From assembly GCA_032622095.1 (NCBI GenBank), contig CP136069.1, forward strand, positions 122,316,126 to 122,380,125: a stretch of 64,000 nucleotides of DNA, written 5' to 3'. Under the pieces are notes generated by a model. It ran no database searches. It saw only the letters and a list, made by a program, of their open reading frames with translations, and was not told the origin of the DNA. This DNA is from Siphonodentalium dalli (Eukaryota; Mollusca; Scaphopoda; Gadilida; Siphonodentaliidae). Of the stretch, positions 43,293 to 54,544 are shown piece after piece. Numbering within the stretch: the stretch's first letter is position 1; each line of letters opens with the position of its first letter. Both the position numbers and the translations under genes were made by a program.

Positions 43293-44868
43293 GCTCAACT
43301 TACTTTTGTAAGTTTGAGCTATTGCCATGGTTTGGCGTCCGTCGTCCGTGTGTCCGTGTGTCCGTCAACAATTTCCTTTGGCGCGGGCTACAGGTTGTAC
43401 CTTTGGTCTGATCTTCATGAAATTTGTCATGAATGTTGACATTGACATGTAGATGGGAACGAGTCATTTTGGGGTCATTCGGCCAAAAAACATGGCCGCT
43501 GGCAGCCATCTTGGATTTCAAGATTCAATCCATTGGCGCGGCCTACAGGTCGTACTGTTCATCTGATCATCATGAAATTTGTCATTGATGTTAATAATGA
43601 CATGTAGATGGGAACGAGTCATTTTGGGGTAGTTCGGCCAAAAAACATGGCTGCCAGCAGCCATCTTGGATTTTACTCTTTGCATGACTAAATCCTTTGG
43701 CGCGGGCTACAGGTCGTTGTGTTGGTCGGAAGTTTATGAAATTTGTCATGGATGTTAACACTGACATGTAGATGGGAACGAGTGATTTTGGAGTCGTTCG
43801 GCCAAAAAAAATGGCCGACAGCAGCCATCTTGGATTTTACTCTTTGCATGACTAAATCCTTTGGCGCGGGCTATAGGTTGCCTTTGGTCTAATCTTTATA
43901 AAATTTGTCATTGACATTGACATGTAGATGGGAACGAATCATTGTGGGGTCATTCGGCCAAAAAACATGGCCGCTGGCGGCCATCTTGGATTTCAAAATT
44001 AAATCCATTGGCGCGGGCTACAGGTCGTACTGTTCGTCTGATCATCATGAAATTTGTCATGAATGATAACAATGACATGTAGATGGGATCGAGTTGTTTT
44101 GGGGTCATTCGGTCAAAAAACATGGCCGCCAGCAGCCATCTCGGATTTTACTCTTTGCATGACTAAATCCTTTGGTGCGGATTACAGGTCGTAGCTTTGG
44201 TCAGATGGTCATGAAATTTGTCATGAATTATAACAATGACATGTAGATGGGAACGAGTCGTTTTGGGGTCATTCGGTCAAAAAACATGGCCACCAGTATT
44301 TTACTCTTTGCATGACTAAATCCTTTGGCGTGGGCTACAGGTCACACCTTTGGTCTGATCTTTATTAAATTTGTCATGGATGTTAACACTGACATGTAGA
44401 TGGGAACGAGTTATTTTGGAGTCGTTCGGCCAAAAAACATGGCCGCCAGCAGCCATCTTGGATTTTACGCTTTGCATGACTAAATCCTTTGGCACGGGCT
44501 ACAGGTTGTACCTTTGGTCTAATCTTTATGAAATTTGTCATGAATGTTGACATTGACATGTAGATGGGAACGAATCATTGTGGGGTCATTCGGCCAAAAA
44601 ACATGGCTGCCAGCGGCCATCTTGGATTTCAAAATTCAATCCATTGGCGCGGTCTACAGGTCGTACTGTTCGTCTGATCATCATGAAATTTGTAGGTCGT
44701 AGCTTTGGTCAGATCTTCATAAAATTTGTCATGGATGTTAACAATTATACGTAGATGGGAACGAGTCCTTTTGGGGTTTCAATTAGCACCTTTCCTATTC
44801 CTCCATTTACTGTCAACCATTAAATTATTCCCCTACATAAGTTGAGCTACAGTGTCATTGACACTTTC
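43293..44868 (-). mobile_element. core-repeat (pearl/TR-MITE-like) element, third copy
   Basis: Starts with the inverted hairpin end (GCTCAACTTACTTTTGTAAG, CCATGGTTTGGCGTCCGTCG). It runs through about eight ~160-bp units with AACATGGCCGCCAGCAGCCA and TTTACTCTTTGCATGACTAA, and ends GTGTCATTGACACTTTC at 44868. It lacks the long CGTG run of the 21-kb copy. One unit is shortened near 44290 and one is broken near 44690. Its flanks show no perfect 4-bp duplication. Confidence 0.85.
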
Positions 44869-44904
44869 ATTTGAATAACTCTGTGGTATGGGCCTATTAA
44901 TTTG

Positions 44905-45390
44905 TCCGTGCGACGTGACATTGACCTTGAAATCGGGTCATTTCAAGGTCAAACGCCCGAATATCACGGGATTTCGATGAAACTTGGTATGTGGGGATAC
45001 GTTCGGCCGGGGAGTGACATAAGCATATTCATTTGCCCGTGCGACATGACCTTGACCTTGAAATCGGGTAACTTCAAGGTCAAATCGCCAATTTTGATGG
45101 GATTTCGACGAAATTTGATACGTGGGGTTACTTTTGTCCACTGATTGTTTTGGACGGGTAATATCGTGACCCCGACCTGACCTTGACCTTCAAAATGATC
45201 AATTCAAGGACAAATCGGGTAAAACCGGATGGATTTCGACGGGCACGTTTGTGGGGTACTTTTGTCCGGGTAGTGTTTTGGACTGGTCAAATCGTGACCC
45301 CACTTGACCTTGACATTCAAAATGGACAATTCAAGGTCAAAGCCCGGACGAAGTCGGGTCACCTTCTAGTATATAATATATAAGACAATC
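44905..45390 (-). repeat. GACCTTGA repeat block, inverted copy
   Basis: Matches 38870-39320 in the opposite orientation: GTGCGACGTGACATTGACCT, GGGATTTCGATGAAACTTGG, TTTGTCCACTGATTGTTTTG, and the end CCCGGACGAAGTCGGGTC followed by CTAGTATATAATATATA. Confidence 0.85.
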
Positions 45391-45820
45391 GGTTTCCGAT
45401 TCCCTAAATTCGTTGCATTTCTGACTTACCGAACCGATTATGGCCGCGTAAACGGCATTGTCGCTTGTTTTTCTTCTTTCAAAAGTGAATAAAAACCTCC
45501 TTACACTGTCAAATACAGTGGAATGTCTAAAAACAACTTGTGTAATACGATAGGGGCACACTCCGACGTTCGTACTCAGATTTCACCAATTTTCGTACCT
45601 TGCTTGCCTGTACCAAGTTTCACGGGAAAATGACCAATTTGATTCTATTTATCGTTATATATATTTATTACCCCATTTGTTATTCCTTTTCATAAAAATA
45701 AAATAAAACAAGCCGAAAATGATATTTTTTAAATGTCTTAAGCATGATATTGGCGCTAAGTTATCAGAGTACGTTATACTTGTGATAGTTACGTTACGCA
45801 CACGGTATTAGCAAATATGA

Positions 45821-45910
45821 CTCTTTCACATTGGTCGATATACACAATTTTTTTTTATGGACCGTGTTTTCGTAAACAAAGCCACGAGAATATCGACCAA
45901 TCAGAAAGAG
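45821..45910. repeat. 90-bp hairpin with CTCTTTC ends
   Basis: CTCTTTCacATTGGTCGATAT (45821-45841) is mirrored by ATATCGACCAATcaGAAAGAG (45890-45910): 21 bp with two mismatches. MITE-like. Confidence 0.8.
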
Positions 45911-47406
45911 GGCATTATGTTGCCACGATTAATGGTGAATCGGCCCATGTTTGTGATTAGATTAGAAAGATTTCTACCACTTGAAAGTATAAAACAGGTT
46001 TACATGTATATCAGCATTCTACAGCACTGTACATGATAAGGAGGGTTTCTATCACTTTTGGAAGTAGCAATATACGCGACAATACCGTTTATCCGACCAA
46101 AATATATGCAGTGAGTCAGAAAATCAACGTATATAAGGTATATTTTCATAATATTTTTGCTACAAGCTCCCCGTGTCTTCAACAACTAGCTATAGTCTTC
46201 TTTGAATAACTCTGTGGTTACTGTCAACAAATATACAATGCAATTTTATATAATTAAAACTTTATAATCGCTACAGAATAAAAATGGTAAGTCTGGATAA
46301 ATTGTTTGAATACTCCATTCAAACACCGAAATAAGTAGAAGGGTCTTGTCCTATGATTTCTATCTAATATATTTAACCCATTCGGGCCGGCAAAAATAGT
46401 CAAATAAGATTTGATTTTTTTTGGAATTTTTAATGTTTTTAAAAATATACGTGTGAACTACAATAATTTACCCTTATAACACATTAAGTTCTGGCTTAAA
46501 TATGGCATGTTGGTTTACCAAATAATTAAATTAACTTTACCGTGGCTATCATTATTGGCACGAATCAGCTAACAGGGGCATACTTTAGTTGGTCTCCATT
46601 CGCGGCGTGCAATTGCACCCTTCCCTGGAGCCAAACCGAAATGTTCAAATCTGGGAAATTCTATTTGCATTCCAACTCTGGGTAAGGATTGTCCAACTGA
46701 CATATACCTCAAGATTCCAATTAGTATACCCCAGTATGTTTGGACAATTTCCAGGCGGATGATGTCCATTTCAATCCGACATTTTACCGATAAGTTAGGA
46801 AGTTATTTGACTTTTGGTCTAAAAGCAACACATTTCACACTTTCTACATACTGGTTAGTTTATCAACCTATTTGTAGTCAGAAATGTCCAACTAATTATA
46901 GAGTTTGGTCGAGACGTTTCCACCCCACACACATGTTAACACGAAAAACATACAAATGCCCCAATTCATATAATGACTTACTGATTAGTCTACACATACA
47001 TGTTCATATAGCTGTGAGTGTCCTGTGCTTACATATCAGATATTCAAATCCATCCATCAAACGTAGTCACGTGGGCAATCGTGTAATCCGGCATTAATCG
47101 AGAGCGAAGGTCTGACAATGGTGTGTGCGATTGATCGATCGTCACATGGCGCGGGTGCCCCCAGGGGATAAATCAAACACGCATTGTCAATGTATAGCGG
47201 CTCAATCCGAAACACAATGGAGTGAACCTTTAAGGTGATTAGTCGCACACTCAAGCCAAGCAGGACAGAAAAGAACGCATTTCTTGTGAGGCACACGACG
47301 GGTTCCAGATGTTTTGTCGCTTTTCAACTGTACATGTTTTCTAGATGTGTTTATTCAGGTCGAATATGAACAGACAAACTGTCTTTATTGGCATTTTCTT
47401 AACTTT
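45911..47406. other. intergenic with TTCCAAC-family pieces
   Basis: Around 46570-46930 there are blocks of the TTCCAAC family (CCAACTGACATATACC, CCAGTATGTTTGG, TGTCCAACTAAT). The remaining sequence and its small ORFs show no recognisable feature. Confidence 0.4.
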
Positions 47407-47604
47407 CTATTGAACTATTAATTTTGTTCTAACAGTATTGAGAGAAAAATAAGGAGAAAGGGAAATTATTCCAAACGTTGCTCGTGCGGGTTGCATTATC
47501 AACGGCTCGGGTATTTCCGCTTCCTCGGAAATAACCACTTCCATCAATAACAAGAAAACCATAGTCAGAAATGGTAACGCCACCAAGATCGTATTATTAG
47601 CCAT
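47407..47604 (-). CDS. possible secreted-peptide ORF or first exon (left arm)
   Basis: 65-codon ORF with the start MANNTILVALPFLTMVFL, then LLMEVVIS. It has a short polar n-region and an uninterrupted hydrophobic core, as in a signal peptide, followed by EEAEIPEPL and a short unremarkable tail to TAG. The start lies inside the outer end of the left arm of the large inverted repeat. The leader has a near-identical mirror copy at 56737 on the other strand, after which the two differ. Whether it is a complete small gene, a first exon, or chance coding in a repeat is open; no domain is recognised. Confidence 0.35.
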   Translation of the reverse strand: MANNTILVALPFLTMVFLLLMEVVISEEAEIPEPLIMQPARATFGIISLSPYFSLNTVRTKLIVQ

Positions 47605-49720
47605 AAATATAAATAATAATACAATTATTCTATAAACTAGCTTTCAAATTTTATGCGGGAAATTTGCGTACTTCCATATTTCAAGTTTTCCCGTTTCTCG
47701 TGGCATACATTACTTTCATCAAACTGTCTTCTTTATTACACAAGCTGATAGGCCCGACTTCACCCGGGCTGTTTCCCATCTGCTTTCCGGTGAAAGGTGC
47801 GATTTGACCTTCAATTGACTATTTCGAAAGTCAAGGTCAGGTCAGGGTCATGATTTGTCCAGTCCAAAACACCCCCACCCGTAGAAAACTACCCATAGGT
47901 ATCAAATTTCGTCGAAATCCGTCCGTTTTACCCAACTTGACCTTTAATTAACAATTTTGAAGGTCAAGGTAAGGTCAGAGTCATGATTTGACCCGTCCAA
48001 AACACCCCCCCCCGACAAAAGTACCCATAGGTATCAAATTTCGTCGAAATCTATCCGTTTTATCCGAGTTGACCTTTGATTGGCCATATTGAAGGTCAAG
48101 GTCAGGCCGAGGTCACGATTTGACCCGTTCAAAACTCTCCTCGGACCAAAGTATCCCTAGGTATCAAATTTCGCCGAAATTTGTCCGTTTTACCCAAATT
48201 GACCTTGCATTGACAGTTTTAAAGGTCAAGGTCAGGTCGGGGTCACGATTTGACCCGTTCAAAACACTTCCCGGACACAAATACCCATAGGTATCAAATT
48301 ACGTTGAAATCTATGGAAAGCCGAGGAGGACATGTTGGTTGCTAATTGCTAGATATACGACGCGGTATTTTGAAGGTGTTTCAAACTAGGAGATAGAAGT
48401 ATTCTGCCTTTCAAATGGTGATGAATTATAGTAGTTTATTCAAATTTTATGGCATAAATTGTTATTAAAACCGTATATACTATAAAAAATTAATGACTCG
48501 AAAATTAAGTGGGCCTTTAAACAAAGTCACAATTGCATTTAGGCTCATCTCATACTCGTCCATTCAGCGATATTCTACTGCGCAGTTTGTTATAGCCTCC
48601 AGTATTTATTGAGCGTTATACCCCCAACTGTTATAATTTGCCTTTAGCAGGCGTACTCTTGCCTCAGATTATTGAGATATTATGTCACACATAATCACAT
48701 TAAATCGCATCGTAACATAGCAATTGTGTGGGCTCCTTGGCGTGAATATGTAATGAGAAATAAGGTCATACGTAATGACATTAAACTCAAGAAAACCCTC
48801 GAAAACAAAACAAAATCACATTTAATGTTTTACGTTATTTCCTTCATAAAAAGAATCTTCGTGATAATGAACCCTCTCGTTACTTTAGAATATAGAATTA
48901 ACCTTAAAATAAAAAAAATCTTTGGAACACAGAACCTTCGGAATAACGAACCTTCGGATTGGTGAACCTTCGGAATAGCGAACATTCAGAGAAATTTCGG
49001 AATAGTGGACCTTCGGGATAGTGAACCTTCGGAATAGAGCCATGGCCCCCAATATTCATATTATATGCCCAGAGTTCAAAGGTATGGACCCATAAAATTC
49101 AAAACTTGGCCCTTAAAATAATGAACTCCAAATTGGAGCACACACAGAACACCACTTAAGTCAACTGAACCTATGTCATGTCCCAATGCGGGAGGGTCCA
49201 TATATACCACAACATTCATAGTATATGCCAAGAATTCAAAGGTATGGGCCCACGTAATGACATAAAATCTCAAGAAAACCAGCGAAAACAAAACAAAATC
49301 ACATTTAATGTTCTAAGTTAAGTTATTTCCTCCTGTATCTGTATCGGTGCGCGCGCATGATCAGTTCGGATGTGAGCGCACACTCCATATAAAGAATCTT
49401 TGTGAAAATGAACCCTCTCAAATTAGTCTCAATACTTTAAAATATAGAATTAACCTAAAAATAACAAAAACCTTCGGAATAGAGAACCTTCGGAATAGCG
49501 GACCTTCGGGATAGCAAACCTTCATAATAGAAGCATGTCCCCACAATTACACCGGTGACGTAAACACATGTGCCAATCTTAGTTGTACTCTCGTAATTAT
49601 CGGTACGATGAAACGGTGACGGAATCTGACGAGGTTTGCCGAATGTACAATCACCCATCGACCATGCGATACAAAAAAACCAAAAGCAATAAACACCACA
49701 CTACGGTGGCGTAATAAGGC
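47550..49720. repeat. large inverted repeat, left arm
   Basis: Pairs with 54545-56791. Order from outside in: leader ORF start (47550-47604); AGTTTTCCCGTTTCTCGTG; GACCTTGA-type units (47760-48310); AACTAGGAGATAGAAGTATTC; TTCAGCGATATTCTACTGCG; GCAATTGTGTGGGCT; array of GAACCTTCGGAATAG units (48932-49040); a second body copy (49250-49460); a second array (49468-49534); and CACCGGTGACGTAAACACATG near 49553. Homology fades by about 49720. Each arm itself holds a ~500-bp tandem duplication. Arms are diverged but colinear, with similar outer edges. Confidence 0.9.
48932..49040. repeat. 16-bp CCTTCGGAATAG array
   Basis: Degenerate tandem units of GAACCTTCGGAATAGC (16 bp), about six to seven copies. 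Sister arrays are at 49468-49534, 54749-54868 and 55286-55412, the last two in inverted orientation in the right arm. Confidence 0.85.
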
Positions 49721-50229
49721 GATGATCTTGACTCATACTTGTAGATGATATAATGGAGCAAAATTTATTGACGGCATGGCAGTATATACCAAACTTGATC
49801 ATGCAATACATAGTGATAAATACGAATACATATCAATAATTAGCCCAAGTTTAACACACGAGTCTCGCAGTCAACAGACGTATTTCCCGGTATAATACAC
49901 ATGACCAAGCACGTGATTGAAATAGTCCGACCGCATTTATGGAAGAGCTTATTTTCGAGCGTAGCGGAAATTGCTAAGTTGTTGAGAATGGTTTTGGTAG
50001 TGAAATGACAATTGAAAATAAAAATGTGTGTAGTCAATATTACAATAATGATCAGGTGATGTAAAGTTAATCCATGTAACGGCAAAGCTTATGTTGATCA
50101 AAATATCATGGCAATTTGTTCCTTATAATTTTAGAATATTTGCATGTATTTTATTATATTGTGAAACAATACACCACACATATAGTCCGGGAGCTAATAA
50201 CCCTTGCACTCCCCCTCCTTCAACTTTTA
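49721..50229. other. spacer of the large inverted repeat, left part
   Basis: No recognisable feature. The ORFs at 49840-50085 (-) and 50116-50340 (+) are unremarkable; the second runs into the foldback that follows. Confidence 0.4.
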
Positions 50230-52450
50230 AGTAAAGTTAACAAGAAAAAAAAGTGGCCGTGTAGACTCCAGACAAGATGGCGTCCATCATGTCCGCCGTT
50301 TTTCAGACCAGACCCTAAGTCAGTGTTATGCAAATTATAGCGGGAAAATCTATTAAAATGTATACAATGTATATATTTTCGTGAAACTTAGACATAATGA
50401 CATTTTTTTTAGGTAAAATTGAAACTCACCATTCAAGATGGCCGCCAATATGGCCGCCGGAAGTTGAATATAAGACGTTTCTCCACAAGTATCTTCTAGA
50501 TCAGTTCATGTTGTTTGGAACTGGTTGATAAGTACAACTTTAATTTGTGCTTTTTATATTAACTGATCATTGGAGCAATTAAATATGCAATTATTGGGGT
50601 CCTAACCCCTTCCAATCCCTCAAAAATTCGATTTTACAGAACGCGGTATAATATTTCACCAAAAAATCACGATTTGGATTCTAGTCATATTTCAACAAGG
50701 AATGAACAGAACTTTGTAATGTAAGTGAGGCATATCATTATCTATGAATATTCCAACTCACTGGAACCAAAATTCTTACTTTGGCTCAAAATGGCTGCCA
50801 AAATGGCCGCTTAAATATGGAAAATGGTAAATATTGCCCCAGCGTGTCCTGCAATCGCTTACACGTTGTGGTTGATGTACAAAATTGGCTATTCTGTATT
50901 CTATGCATTGAATACTAACATGACTGATGCACTATGGATCATTGTTTCTATTGTCACCACTGATATCACCAGAAATATTGGATTTTTCTCTCACAAACTT
51001 GACACAAATATCGGCAAAAATTAACTTTTCAGGGTTGGACATTTTTTTCAAGTAAAATGCAACTATCTTTGGTATAAAAGGTAATTATTGTTTTGGTCTA
51101 TTTTAAATGTGTCAAACTACGGTGTTTATAGAACAAATTGCTCAAGATGGCTTCCAAAATGGCAACCAAATTTGTAAAAAGTATTATTTTTTTTTACATA
51201 TATCCCGAACTTTATTCTCCGAGTTATCCGAAAATGTAGCAAATTGTGACTCACATGCTAATAGGCCAGAGTAGCCATAATATGATCCCTCTTAGTTCCG
51301 TTTCAACGTTTTTCCCATTTCTGTTAAAAAAAAATGGACAGAATCCCAAAAGAAGTTTTCGGCAAAATCCATATTGCATCCCTTAAAATGATTTGTCATG
51401 CCTCTCAAAGGTACTGCGACAACCACAATATTAACAATTAGTTGTCAGTTGATCGAGTAGCATGTTTAGTAAGCAAGTGAGTTATAATTTGCTACCTTAT
51501 CGAAACAGCAGAGAATAATATTCGGAATAGGTGACAAATCAACTTTGTACCAATTTGGTTGCCATTTGCAAGCCATCTTAAGTAATTTTGTCTAAAATAC
51601 CGCAGCTTGAAACATTTAAGACAGATCAAAATAAAAAAGAACCTTTGATACCAAAGATAGTTCAAATTTACCTGAAGAAATAGTCCAAAACCTGAAAAGT
51701 GATTGTTTGCCGATTTTGATGCCAAGTATGTGATAGAAAAATCCCATAATTCTGGTAATTTCAGTGGCTAAAATAGTAAAAATTAAGCAAGGTGCATCAG
51801 AAATATTAATATTCAATGTATATAAGCCAGAATAGTCAATGTCTTTCATCAACCACAACCTATACGCGGTTGCAATATTTACAATATTTCATATTTTGGC
51901 AGCAATTTCAAGCCAAAGTTTGAATTTTGGTACCATTGAGTTGGGATATCTATAAGAAATAGAATGCATGACTTGCATTACACAGTTCTTCCCATTTCTT
52001 GGTAAAATATGACTAGACTCCCAATGGTAATGTTTTGTGAAATGTTATTAGGCGTTCTGTAAATCGAACTTTTGAATGATCGGAAGGGGGTGGAGACCCC
52101 ATGGTTGGTATATTTCATTGCTCCAATTGTCAGTTAACGTACTAAATACAAAATAATGTCACACTTCTTGACCAGTTTCAAACCGCAGAAACTTATCATA
52201 AAGATATCAGTAAAAATGATAACATTTTCCACTTCTAGCGGCCATTTTGGGTGAGGAGTTCCAATTTTGGCATAAAATGTGGCGTTATGTCTTAGCTTCA
52301 CAAAAATGTATACATGTGTATAAATATGACAAGATTTATGACAAGATTACACTATAAACCGACTTAACGGAATGTGGCAGCCATCTTGGAAGTCATCTTG
52401 AATTATAAAAAATGCTCAAAGCTGATTTTAGCGAATTTTTTATATGTTAT
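50230..52450. mobile_element. large diverged foldback (arms ~1 kb)
   Basis: Left arm about 50240-51480, right arm about 51500-52450, inverted. CGTGAAACTTAGACATAATG with its complement near 52290; GGTCCTAACCCCTTCC and ACAGAACGC with GCGTTCTGTAAATCG..GGAAGGGGGTGGAGACC; GTTGATGTACAAAATTGGCT..ATTGAAT with ATTCAATG..CATCAACC; and GGTATAAAAGGT with its diverged partner near 51645. Several AAnATGGCnGCC words are present. ORFs in mirrored pairs (50824-51024 and 51616-51858) encode related hydrophobic stretches because of the symmetry. No transposase. Confidence 0.8.
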
Positions 52451-53150
52451 AGAGGATACCTTCCTCTTTAAAATGGTATGAAAACCAACTTAGTCTAAAT
52501 TTGTTCTAGGTTTCGGGTGTGCATACTTATATTGCATTGGACGCCATCGGGTACGTACTCCGTTTGAACATTTCATGTGCATGTCCTCAGATTTTTTCAC
52601 ATGTTGGGGTATACGGACAGTGCATGGGCGATTGCCAATTCCATGTCTTACATCAATTGGAAAATTCACGCCAAAGCGTTGTTGAAATTGTTCTGATAGT
52701 TTGAAGTCCAACTTGTTTTAGAGTGCAATATGTTGGTTTCAGAACAAAAACCAACCATTTGTCCTGCTTTCGATCCAAATTTTGAGTGAAATTCACATCA
52801 GTTGGAAGATTTCAAAACCAGGGGCCATTATGGGAAGTTTCAACAGTTGGTAACCTTGACGCACTAGTTTACGTGGGCTATCACATCTGGCTGAAAGGAC
52901 GTGAGCCAGGGGACGTGGTTAAACGGTCTACGCAGAGGCAGGGTGCCCAACTTGGAATCTCTACACTCCAGCTCCTCGAACCAGACCGAAATTTCCAAGT
53001 TCAATTTCCACCCCTCTCCCTTGGATTGAGGTGTTCAAAAGAACATTTATACAAAAAGTTAACACATTTGCAAGTTCTACATACCACAGCTTTCATCCGA
53101 TTACTCTAAATTCCGTACGTGTGATTGGGTGACATCGATTTGTTCTGATT
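52451..53150. repeat. TTCCAAC-family fragment
   Basis: 52700-53110 carries CAGTTGGAAGATTTC, AGTTTCAACAGTTGG, GCCCAACTTGG and CGAACCAGACCGAAATTTCC, like 46600-46900. The 107-aa ORF at 52786-53109 follows the repeat and is not regarded as a gene. Confidence 0.5.
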
Positions 53151-53500
53151 TTTAAAAACAATGACCGCCGGCAGCCATTTTGCTCTTTGCATCACTAATT
53201 CCTTTGGAGCTCTCTACAACAAAAATCGTTCATTCGATGCATCCCCAAATTGAATTTCAATTTTTGTTATTTCATCTATATTTGATATCTCACGTTTTTT
53301 TTCTCCCTGAATTTAGTTGAAATAAATGGCTGCCAGCGGCCATCTTGGAGGTTTCTCTTTGCACCACTAAATTCTTTGGCACTCACTACAGTCTATCTTT
53401 TATCCGATCGTTCCCAAATGTAATAAGAATGATTGGGATGAGAGACGTCAATGTTTTTCGCATTTCGTTTAAAAAATATGCCTATAGCCGCAGCCATCTT
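53151..53500. repeat. old, diverged core-repeat units
   Basis: Two to three units reading GCCGGCAGCCATTTTG, CTCTTTGCATCACTAATTCC and TTTGG, then AATGGCTGCCAGCGGCCATC, TTGCACCACTAAATTC, TTTGGC. They parallel the core-repeat elements at 20-24 and 43-45 kb, but with far more differences and no ends. Confidence 0.65.
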
Positions 53501-53510
53501 AGCATTTCTT

Positions 53511-53594
53511 GTGTATTTATATAATGTGTAAAGCGCTTAGGGCCCCTTGCGGGGGATAGGCGCTATATAAATATTATTATTATTATTATTATGT
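53511..53594 (+). repeat. retroposon-like 3' tail with (ATT)n
   Basis: GTGTAAAGCGCTTAGGGCCC, then GGCGCTATATAAATATT and a run of ATT. A GCGCTATATAAAT-(ATT)n end is familiar from many invertebrate SINE/LINE tails; no body was recognised upstream. Confidence 0.55.
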
Positions 53595-53869
53595 AACATT
53601 TCGATCCATATGCAACCCCCACACCGGCCCCTCCGTTATTATTCGTAAATAGCACACACGGTGAAAAAGATGGCCACCGACAGCATTTCATCTTAAATTT
53701 TTGACAAATTGATATATCCCACATTGCATATGCATGTTTGTGATGACATCCAGATAAGCTATCGTTTCTTTTCCGAATTCCGAAAACGTGGATCCCGGGT
53801 TTTACCCTTCAAACCTCAATGTTGTTGACATTCTGTTCCGAGTTATCTCCCCCTAAGACATTCGTTTTG

Positions 53870-53886
53870 CCCCCCCCCCCCCCCCC
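53870..53886. repeat. poly-C run (17)
   Basis: Seventeen C in a row; a likely site of length variation or sequencing error. Confidence 0.9.
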
Positions 53887-54116
53887 GAAAGATAACTTAT
53901 TGTTGTGGTGAATACAATTAAGCTATTAATTATAAATTGTGAAACATGGTACGATAACTTCCAGGAGCGCCCCCCCCACATTTAAGCATAATGTGTTAAT
54001 CAGGCACGTACTCGGCTCTTTCCATGAGAGGGCCTTCTTGACACTCTACACATGTCAGGCAGCCGTATGGAGCTGTCACACTGGCATGGTCCTTCTCATG
54101 ACACTACCGGCCGTGA

Positions 54117-54374
54117 CCTGGACGTTGGAGTCACCAGCGACCCGCCACCACCGGAGGCGGTAGCAAAGACATAAGACGCAAGAGACGGAAGACCCTATCC
54201 CATCGTCTGCGAGATCAGAAAAGAACGAACGCCAGGCGATCGAAGAGGTGGACAGCAACCCCACCAGCTGCAAATGGGGTAACTGAATGTCACCAAGACA
54301 CCCCTTACCGCTTAGTAGACCAATATCACTACGCCACAGATGGAGACGAGGAACCTGACCATATCAGCATCTAG
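54117..54374 (+). pseudogene. Met-less 85-codon ORF, basic with acidic tail; retroelement-like
   Basis: After a TGA at 54114 the frame stays open for 85 codons: W-S-H-Q-R-P-A, then a strongly basic stretch (DIRRKRRKTLSHRL, RDQKRTNARRSKRW), then TPPAANGVTECHQDTPY and an acidic end (DGDEEPDHISI) to TAG. GC-richer than its surroundings. Basic, Pro-containing segments ending in an acidic tail occur at the C-termini of retroelement polyproteins, but no defining domain is present. I do not recognise the family. It lies inside the spacer of the large inverted repeat. Confidence 0.3.
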
Positions 54375-54544
54375 CGAAGACTAAGATTTACTGATATATA
54401 CCAGTATAGAGTTTGTATACCTAGATCAAGTCTTCTCAATCCAAAACAGCTTGGGATATCGGTTCGGTTGATGCTGTTTTGTCAGAGTCCCACCCCGTTA
54501 TACTCTTCTATAACGGACTTTACGCCCATTATCGTGGGCGGGAG

